NCBI RefSeq assembly: GCF_050947335.1
Contig: NW_027473486.1
Coordinates: 186,001-250,000 of the forward strand
Reading direction: 5' to 3'
Length of the DNA: 64,000 bases
Source of the DNA: Megachile rotundata
Taxonomy: Eukaryota; Arthropoda; Insecta; Hymenoptera; Megachilidae
Shown here piece after piece: positions 55,600 to 64,000 of the stretch (position 1 is the stretch's first letter; each line of letters begins with the position of its first letter). The position numbers and the translations under genes are program-made. The notes beneath the pieces were generated by a model that saw nothing but the letters and a program-made list of their open reading frames with translations, made no database searches and was not told the DNA's origin.

Positions 55600-57923
55600 C
55601 AATAATATGAGTTAGATTGATAATAGTATGAGTAATAAATATAGTAATTGTCGTTCTATCGATCATATAAGCATAATATGGCTAATAATATGAGTTAGAT
55701 TGATAATAGTATGAGTAATAGGTATAGTAATTGTCGTTCTATCGATCATATAAGCATAATATGGCTAATAATATGAGTTAGATTGATAATAGTAAGTGTA
55801 ATAAGTACAGTAATTGTCGTTCTGTCGATCATATAAGCATAATATGGCTAATAATATGAGTTAGATTGATAATAATAAGAGTAATAAGTATAGTACTTGT
55901 CGTTCTATCGATCATATAAGCATAATATGGCTAATAATATGAGTTAGATTGATAATAATAAGAGTAATAAGTATAGTAATTGTCGTGCTATCGATCATTT
56001 AAGCATAATATGGCTAATATTATGAGTTAGATCGATAATGATAAGAGTAGTAAGTACAGTAATTGTCGTTCTGTCGATCATATAAGCATAATATGGCTAA
56101 TAATATGAGTTAGATTGATAATAGTATGAGTAATAAATATAGTAATTGTCGTTCTATCGATCATATAAGCATAATATGGCTAATAATATGAGTTAGATTG
56201 ATAATAGTAAGTGTAATAAGTACAGTAATTGTCGTTCTGTCGATCATATAAGCATAATATGGCTAATAATATGAGTTAGATTGATAATAATAAGAGTAGT
56301 GAGTATAGTAATTGTCGTTCTATCGATCATATAAGCATAATATGGCTAATAATATGAGTTAGATTGATAATAGTAAGTGTAATAAGTACAGTAATTGTCG
56401 TTCTGTCGATCATATAAGCATAATATGGCTAATAATATGAGTTAGATTAATAATAATAAGAGTAATAAGTAAAGTAATTGTCGTTCTATCGATCATATAA
56501 GCATAATATGGTTAATAATATGAGTTAGATTGATAATAATAAGAGTAATAAGTATAGTAATTGTCGTGCTATCGATCATTTAAGCATAATATGGCTAATA
56601 TTATGAGTTAGATCGATAATGATAAGAGTAGTAAGTACAGTAATTGTCGTTCTGTCGATCATATAAGCATAATATGGCTAATAATATGAGTTAGATTGAT
56701 AATAATAAGAGTAATAAGTATAGTACTTGTCGTTCTATCGATCATATAAGCATAATATGGCTAATAATATGAGTTAGATTGATAATAGTATGAGTAATAG
56801 GTATAGTAATTGTCGTTCTATCGATCATATAAGCATAATATGGCTAATAATATGAGTTAGATTGATAATAGTATGAGTAATAAATATAGTAATTGTCGTT
56901 CTATCGATCATATAAGCATAATATGGCTAATAATATGAGTTAGATTGATAATAGTAAGTGTAATAAGTACAGTAATTGTCGTTCTGTCGATCATATAAGC
57001 ATAATATGGCTAATAATATGAGTTAGATTGATAATAATAAGAGTAGTGAGTATAGTAATTGTCGTTCTATCGATCATATAAGCATAATATGGCTAATAAT
57101 ATGAGTTAGATTGATAATAATAAGAGTAATAAGTATAGTAATTGTCGTTCTATCGATCATTTAAGCATAATATGGCTAGTAATATGAGTTAGATTGATAA
57201 TAATAAGAGTAATAAGTATAGTAATTGTCGTTCTATCGATCATTTAAGCATAATATGGCTAATAATATGAGTTAGATTGATAATAATAAGAGTAATAAGT
57301 ATAGTAATTGTCGTTCTATCGATCATATAAGCATAATATGGCTAATAATATGAGTTAGATTGATAATAGTATGAGTAATAGGTATAGTAATTGTCGTTCT
57401 ATCGATCATATAAGCATAATATGGCTAATAATATGAGTTAGATTGATAATAGTAAGTGTAATAAGTACAGTAATTGTCGTTCTGTCGATCATATAAGCAT
57501 AATATGGCTAATAATATGAGTTAGATTGATAATAATAAGAGTAGTGAGTATAGTAATTGTCGTTCTATCGATCATATAAGCATAATATGGCTAATAATAT
57601 GAGTTAGATTGATAATAATAAGAGTAATAAGTACAGTAATTGTCGTTCTATCGATCATTTAAGCATAATATGGCTAGTAATATGAGTTAGATTGATAATA
57701 GTAAGAGTAATAAGTATAGTAATTGTCGTTCTATCGATCATTTAAGCATAATATGGCTAATAATATGAGTTAGATTGATAATAATAAGAGTAATAAGTAT
57801 AGTAATTGTCGTTCTATCGATCATTTAAGCATAATATGGCTAATAATATGAGTTAGATTGATAATAATAAGAGTAATAAGTACAGTAATTGTCGTTCTAT
57901 CGATCATATAAGCATAATATGGC

Positions 57924-58255
57924 TAATAATATGAGTTAGATCGATAATGATAAGAGTAATAAGTACAGTAATTGTCGTTCTATCGATCATATATGCATAA
58001 TATGGCTAATAATATGAGTTAGATTGATAATAGTAAGTGTAATAAGTAGAGTAATTGTCGTTCTATCGATCATATATGCATAATATGGCTAATAATATGA
58101 GTTAGATTGATAATAATAACAGTAATAAGTACAGTAATTGTCGTTCTATCGATTATATAAGCATAATATGGCTAATAATATGAGTTAGATCGATAATGAT
58201 AAGAGTAATAAGTACAGTAATTGTCGTTCTATCGATCATATATGCATAATATGGC
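57924..58255 (+). repeat. entry into the ATGC-tail lineage
   Basis: Four monomers, all but one with a CATATATGC tail, which I do not find to the left of here. The order (E-like, C-like with AAGTAGAG, AATAATAACAG monomer, E-like) repeats most of the end of each following HOR copy, so it is a partial upstream copy. This is the sharpest lineage boundary in the window. Confidence 0.8.
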
Positions 58256-60496
58256 TAATAATATGAGTAAGATTGATAATAATAATAGTAATAAGTATAG
58301 TAATTGTCGTTCTATCGATCATTTAAGCATAATATTGTTAATAATATGAGTTAGATTGATAATAGTAAGAGTAATAAGTATAGTAATTGTCGTTCTATCG
58401 ATCATATAAGCATAATATGGCTAATAATATGAGTTAGAATGATAACAGTAAGTGTAATAAGTATAGTAATTGTCGTTCTGTCGATCATATAAGCATAATA
58501 TGGCTAATAATATGAGTTAAACTGATAATAATAACAGTAATAAGTACAGTAATTGTCGTTCTATCGATAATATAAGCATAATATGGCTAATAATATGAGT
58601 TAGATCGATAATGATAAGAGTAATAAGTACAGTAATTGTCGTTCTATCGATCATATGTGCATAATATGGCTAATAATATGAGTTAGATTGATAATAGTAA
58701 GAGTAATAAGTACAGTAATTGTCGTTCTATCGATCATATATGCATAATATGGCTAATAATATGAGTTAGATTGATAATAGTAAGTGTAATAAGTAGAGTA
58801 ATTGTCGTTCTATCGATCATATATGCATAATATGGCTAATAATATGAGTTAGATTGATAATAATAACAGTAATAAGTACAGTAATTGTCGTTCTATCGAT
58901 CATTTAAGCATAATATGGCTAATAATATGAGTTAGGTTGATAATAGTAAGAGTAGTGAGTATAGTAATTGTCGTTCTATCGATCATATAAGCATAATATG
59001 GCTAATAATATGAGTTAGATTGATAACAGTAAGTGTAATAAGTATAGTAATTGTCGTTCTGTCGATCATATAAGCATAATATGGCTAATAATATGAGTTA
59101 GATCGATAATGATAAGAGCAATAAGTACAGTAATTGTCGTTCTATCGATCATATATGCATAGTATGGCTAATAATATGAGTTAGATTGAAAATAGTAAGT
59201 GTAATAAGTATAGTAATTGTCGTTCTATCGATCATATAAGCATAATATGGCTAATAATATGAGTTAGATTGATAATAATAAGAGTAGTGAGTATAGTAAT
59301 TCTCGTTCTATCGATCATATAAGCATAATATGGCTAATAATATGAGTTAGATTGATAATAATAAGAGTAATAAATATAGTAATTGTCGTTCTATCGATCA
59401 TTTAAGCATAATATGGCTAATAATATGAGTTAGATTGATAATAATAAGAGTAATGAGTATAGTAATTGTAGTTCTATCGATCGTACCTGCATAATATGGT
59501 TAATAATATGAGTTAGACTCATAATAATAAGAGTAATAAGTATAGTAATTGTCGTTCTATCGATCATTTAAGCATAATATGGCTAATAATATGAGTTAGG
59601 TTGATAATAGTAAGAGTAGTGAGTATAGTAATTGTCGTTCTATCGATCATATAAGCATAATATGGCTAATAATATGAGTTAAATTGATAATAATAACAGT
59701 AATAAGTACAGTAATTGTCGTTCTATCGATAATATAAGCATAATATGGCTAATAATATGAGTTAGATCGATAATGATAAGAGTAATAAGTACAGTAATTG
59801 TCGTTCTATCGATCATATGTGCATAATATGGCTAATAATATGAGTTAGATTGATAATAGTAAGTGTAATAAGTATAGTAATTGTCGTTCTATCGATCATA
59901 TATGCATAATATGGCTAATAATATGAGTTAGATTGATAATAATAACAGTAATAAGTACAGTAATTGTCGTTCTATCGATCATTTAAGCATAATATGGCTA
60001 ATAATATGAGTTAGGTTGATAATAGTAAGAGTAGTGAGTATAGTAATTGTCGTTCTATCGATCATATAAGCATAATATGGCTAATAATATGAGTTAGATC
60101 GATAATGATAAGAGTAATAAGTACAGTAATTGTCGTTCTATCGATCATATGTGCATAATATGGCTAATAATATGAGTTAGATTGATAATAGTAAGAGTAA
60201 TAAGTACAGTAATTGTCGTTCTATCGATCATATATGCATAATATGGCTAATAATATGAGTTAGATTGATAATAGTAAGTGTAATAAGTAGAGTTATTGTC
60301 GTTCTATCGATCATATATGCATAATATGGCTAATAATATGAGTTAGATTGATAATAATAACAGTAATAAGTACAGTAATTGTCGTTCTATCGATAATATA
60401 AGCATAATATGGCTAATAATATGAGTTAGATCGATAATGATAAGAGTAATAAGTACAGTAATTGTCGTTCTATCGATCATATATGCATAATATGGC
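58256..60496 (+). repeat. 3' HOR copy 1 (27 monomers, 2241 bp)
   Basis: Starts with class H and a monomer following AATATTGTTAAT. It contains an E-like monomer with GAGCAATAAG and a GCATAGTATGG joint, a GAAAATAG monomer, D with TTCTCG, M with CGTACCTGC and L with ACTCATAAT. Compared with the next copy, six monomers after the GAATGATAACAG monomer stand where copy 2 has three. Confidence 0.86.
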
Positions 60497-62488
60497 TAAT
60501 AATATGAGTAAGATTGATAATAATAATAGTAATAAGTATAGTAATTGTCGTTCTATCGATCATTTAAGCATAATATTGTTAATAATATGAGTTAGATTGA
60601 TAATAGTAAGAGTAATAAGTATAGTAATTGTCGTTCTATCGATCATATAAGCATATTATGGCTAATAATATGAGTTAGAATGATAACAGTAAGTGTAATA
60701 AGTATAGTAATTGTCGTTCTGTCGATCATATAAGCATAATATGGCTAATAATATGAGTTAGATTGATAATGATAAGAGTAGTGAGTATAGTAATTCTCGT
60801 TCTATCGATCATATAAGCATAATATGGCTAATAATATGAGTTAGATTGATAATAATAAGAGTAATAAATATAGTAATTGTCGTTCTATCGATCATTTAAG
60901 CATAATATGGCTAATAATATGAGTTAGATTGATAATAATAAGAGTAATGAGTATAGTAATTGTCGTTCTATCGATCATATAAGCATAATATGGCTAATAA
61001 TATGAGTTAGATTGATAACAGTAAGTGTAATAAGTATAGTAATTGTCGTTCTGTCGATCATATAAGCATAATATGGCTAATAATATGAGTTAGATCGATA
61101 ATGATAAGAGCAATAAGTACAGTAATTGTCGTTCTATCGATCATATATGCATAGTATGGCTAATAATATGAGTTAGATTGAAAATAGTAAGTGTAATAAG
61201 TATAGTAATTGTCGTTCTATCGATCATATAAGCATAATATGGCTAATAATATGAGTTAGATTGATAATAGTAAGAGTAGTGAGTATAGTAATTCTCGTTC
61301 TATCGATCATATAAGCATAATATGGCTAATAATATGAGTTAGATTGATAATAATAAGAGTAATAAATATAGTAATTGTCGTTCTATCGATCATTTAAGCA
61401 TAATATGGCTAATAATATGAGTTAGATTGATAATAATAAGAGTAATGAGTATAGTAATTGTAGTTCTATCGATCGTACCTGCATAATATGGTTAATAATA
61501 TGAGTTAGACTCATAATAATAAGAGTAATAAGTATAGTAATTGTCGTTCTATCGATCATTTAAGCATAATATGGCTAATAATATGAGTTAGGTTGATAAT
61601 AGTAAGAGTAGTGAGTATAGTAATTGTCGTTCTATCGATCATATAAGCATAATATGGCTAATAATATGAGTTAAATTGATAATAATAACAGTAATAAGTA
61701 CAGTAATTGTCGTTCTATCGATAATATAAGCATAATATGGCTAATAATATGAGTTAGATCGATAATGATAAGAGTAATAAGTACAGTAATTGTCGTTCTA
61801 TCGATCATATGTGCATAATATGGCTAATAATATGAGTTAGATTGATAATAGTAAGTGTAATAAGTATAGTAATTGTCGTTCTATCGATCATATATGCATA
61901 ATATGGCTAATAATATGAGTTAGATTGATAATAATAACAGTAATAAGTACAGTAATTGTCGTTCTATCGATCATTTAAGCATAATATGGCTAATAATATG
62001 AGTTAGGTTGATAATAGTAAGAGTAGTGAGTATAGTAATTGTCGTTCTATCGATCATATAAGCATAATATGGCTAATAATATGAGTTAGATCGATAATGA
62101 TAAGAGTAATAAGTACAGTAATTGTCGTTCTATCGATCATATGTGCATAATATGGCTAATAATATGAGTTAGATTGATAATAGTAAGAGTAATAAGTACA
62201 GTAATTGTCGTTCTATCGATCATATATGCATAATATGGCTAATAATATGAGTTAGATTGATAATAGTAAGTGTAATAAGTAGAGTAATTGTCGTTCTATC
62301 GATCATATATGCATAATATGGCTAATAATATGAGTTAGATTGATAATAATAACAGTAATAAGTACAGTAATTGTCGTTCTATCGATAATATAAGCATAAT
62401 ATGGCTAATAATATGAGTTAGATCGATAATGATAAGAGTAATAAGTACAGTAATTGTCGTTCTATCGATCATATATGCATAATATGGC
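60497..62488 (+). repeat. 3' HOR copy 2 (24 monomers, 1992 bp)
   Basis: Offset to copy 3 is 1992 bp at GAGCAATAAG (61108 and 63100) and AATATTGTTA (60572 and 62564). GAGCAATAAG is also 1992 bp from copy 1 (59116). Differences from copy 3 are few. Copy 2 has AGAGTTATTG in one monomer, where copies 1 and 3 keep AGAGTAATTG. Confidence 0.88.
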
Positions 62489-64000
62489 TAATAATATGAG
62501 TAAGATTGATAATAATAATAGTAATAAGTATAGTAATTGTCGTTCTATCGATCATTTAAGCATAATATTGTTAATAGTATGAGTTAGATTGATAATAGTA
62601 AGAGTAATAAGTATAGTAATTGTCGTTCTATCGATCATATAAGCATATTATGGCTAATAATATGAGTTAGAATGATAACAGTAAGTGTAATAAGTATAGT
62701 AATTGTCGTTCTGTCGATCATATAAGCATAATATGGCTAATAATATGAGTTAGATTGATAATGATAAGAGTAGTGAGTATAGTAATTCTCGTTCTATCGA
62801 TCATATAAGCATAATATGGCTAATAATATGAGTTAGATTGATAATAATAAGAGTAATAAATATAGTAATTGTCGTTCTATCGATCATTTAAGCATAATAT
62901 GGCTAATAATATGAGTTAGATTGATAATAATAAGAGTAATGAGTATAGTAATTGTCGTTCTATCGATCATATAAGCATAATATGGCTAATAATATGAGTT
63001 AGATTGATAACAGTAAGTGTAATAAGTATAGTAATTGTCGTTCTGTCGATCATATAAGCATAATATGGCTAATAATATGAGTTAGATCGATAATGATAAG
63101 AGCAATAAGTACAGTAATTGTCGTTCTATCGATCATATATGCATAGTATGGCTAATAATATGAGTTAGATTGAAAATAGTAAGTGTAATAAGTATAGTAA
63201 TTGTCGTTCTATCGATCATATAAGCATAATATGGCTAATAATGTGAGTTAGATTGATAATAATAAGAGTAGTGAGTATAGTAATTCTCGTTCTATCGATC
63301 ATATAAGCATAATATGGCTAATAATATGAGTTAGATTGATAATAATAAGAGTAATAAATATAGTAATTGTCGTTCTATCGATCATTTAAGCATAATATGG
63401 CTAATAATATGAGTTAGATTGATAATAATAAGAGTAATAAGTATAGTAATTGTCGTTCTATCGATCATTTAAGCATAATATGGCTAATAATATGAGTTAG
63501 GTTGATAATAGTAAGAGTAGTGAGTATAGTAATTGTCGTTCTATCGATCATATAAGCATAATATGGCTAATAATATGAGTTAAATTGATAATAATAACAG
63601 TAATAAGTACAGTAATTGTCGTTCTATCGATAATATAAGCATAATATGGCTAATAATATGAGTTAGATCGATAATGATAAGAGTAATAAGTACAGTAATT
63701 GTCGTTCTATCGATCATATGTGCATAATATGGCTAATAATATGAGTTAGATTGATAATAGTAAGTGTAATAAGTATAGTAATTGTCGTTCTATCGATCAT
63801 ATATGCATAATATGGCTAATAATATGAGTTAGATTGATAATAATAACAGTAATAAGTACAGTAATTGTCGTTCTATCGATCATTTAAGCATAATATGGCT
63901 AATAATATGAGTTAGGTTGATAATAGTAAGAGTAGTGAGTATAGTAATTGTCGTTCTATCGATCATATAAGCATAATATGGCTAATAATATGAGTTAAAC
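62489..64000 (+). repeat. 3' HOR copy 3 (partial, cut by window end)
   Basis: Eighteen monomers plus 18 bp. It follows copy 2 closely, but the M (CGTACCTGC) and L (ACTCAT) pair is replaced by one ordinary A monomer near 63402-63484. Beyond this the offset to copy 2 drops from 1992 to 1909 bp. Private changes include AATAGTATGAG near 62573 and AATGTGAG near 63241. The array continues past the window. Confidence 0.87.

Larger units (their letters stand above)
45308..57923 (+). repeat. mosaic block rich in K-B-C and GTGCT-A/E' pairs
   Basis: The classes of the super-unit region (K, B, C, D, I, E', J, A with GTCGTGCT) continue, but the CTGC-tailed G start monomer is missing. Short local duplications dominate. 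New sub-forms appear: B with GTAATAAATATAG, D with GTGGTTCT, A with ATGACTTAG, and a monomer with ATTAATAATAATAAG plus GTAAAG (49302 region onward). A string resembling 12.8-14.7 kb returns near 50.0-50.8 and 51.8-53.2 kb. Confidence 0.78.
1..64000. repeat. 83-bp satellite DNA array (771 monomers + 18 bp)
   Basis: A head-to-tail array of an 83-bp monomer fills the window, with no inversion and no interruption by other DNA. With the monomer phased to start at TAATAATATGAGTTAG and end at ATAATATGGC, the last complete monomer ends at 63982. That equals 771 x 83 minus 11, and the minus 11 is fully accounted for by sixteen length variants. Base composition of the consensus is A 34, T 29, G 14, C 6, about 24% GC with a strong G-over-C skew on this strand. 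Both array ends lie outside the window. Arrays of this kind are typical of eukaryotic centromeric or heterochromatic satellite. The chromosomal role is inferred, since nothing here proves centromere function. Confidence 0.98.

Noticed and set aside
1..64000. Protein-coding repeats (tandem-repeat gene)
   Set aside because: Forward frames meet stops several times per monomer (TAATAA, TTAG, TGATAA). On the reverse strand the longest open stretch through consensus monomers is only about 33 codons, because TAG or TAA falls at the joint in one frame and TGA at the tail in another. 83 is not a multiple of 3, so frames cannot persist.
1..64000. CRISPR-like repeat/spacer arrangement (constant flanks, variable positions 18-43)
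   Set aside because: The variable part is a diverged version of the same sequence, recurring in a few classes. It is not a set of unique spacers, and no cas gene or leader is present.
1..64000. CENP-B box
   Set aside because: The required TTCG...CGGG pattern is missing. I did not see CGGG in the array, and the core reads GTCGTTCT with no matching half.
1..64000. Transposable element, IS or integrated virus
   Set aside because: The 83-bp lattice is unbroken from end to end apart from four types of 1-2 bp change, leaving no room for an insert or target duplication.
1..64000. tRNA, rRNA or other structured RNA gene
   Set aside because: No known RNA-gene sequence is seen. The only pairing is the short A/T inverted repeat at the joints.
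1..64000. Assembly artefact as sole explanation for the large duplications
   Set aside because: Copies differ by private substitutions and by whole-monomer gains and losses, so they are not plain duplicated contig ends. Copy number could still be wrong, and only spanning long reads can settle it.
1..64000. Assigning a species or a named satellite family
   Set aside because: I do not recognise the 83-bp consensus. A search of repeat databases and genome assemblies with the monomer would decide, and a full-length match in arrays of one taxon would support assignment.

Overview
The whole window is one uninterrupted, head-to-tail array of an 83-bp AT-rich satellite monomer (about 24% GC). There are 771 complete monomers from 1 to 63982 plus an 18-bp partial at 63983-64000, all in the same orientation. 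I checked the 83-bp lattice at many points across the window. Sixteen monomers differ in length: fourteen of 82 bp, one of 84 and one of 85. With them the count closes exactly: 755x83 + 14x82 + 84 + 85 = 63982. I see no unique sequence, gene, RNA gene, transposon or flanking chromosomal DNA. Pure satellite of this length and layered organisation points to a eukaryotic nuclear chromosome, most likely a centromeric, pericentromeric or other heterochromatic block. The sequence does not identify the species.

Monomers fall into recurring sequence classes, named here P, E, B, C, F, G, H, D, I, E', J, K, M, L, with A as the consensus. They are strung together in stereotyped orders, giving higher-order repeats (HORs). 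Layout: 1-4645 holds three unequal HOR copies anchored on class P (17, 26 and 13 monomers). 4646-9869 starts as a fourth P-anchored copy and passes into G-A-H-A modules. 9870-14683 is a 35-monomer (2905-bp) tandem duplication with a truncated second copy. 14684-15430 is a bridge. 15431-39828 is a run of six super-units of about 2.1-5.0 kb, each opening with a G monomer that ends in a CTGC tail. 39829-43813 returns to the P-anchored and 35-monomer types seen at the left. 43814-45307 is a 10-monomer (830-bp) tandem duplication. 45308-57923 is a mosaic with 4-, 5- and 29-monomer duplications. 57924-64000 is a distinct lineage with a 24-monomer (1992-bp) HOR.

The layers are best explained by repeated unequal exchange in exact 83-bp register. 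Small duplications (4, 5, 6, 8, 10, 15 monomers) are nested inside 2-5 kb ones, and older HOR types reappear about 29-35 kb away. A few monomers are chimeras that mark exchange points. Each monomer also carries a nearly invariant 20-bp core with two CpG sites, and an imperfect inverted repeat across the monomer joint. A derived variant makes that inverted repeat perfect. No protein-coding potential is supported in either direction.
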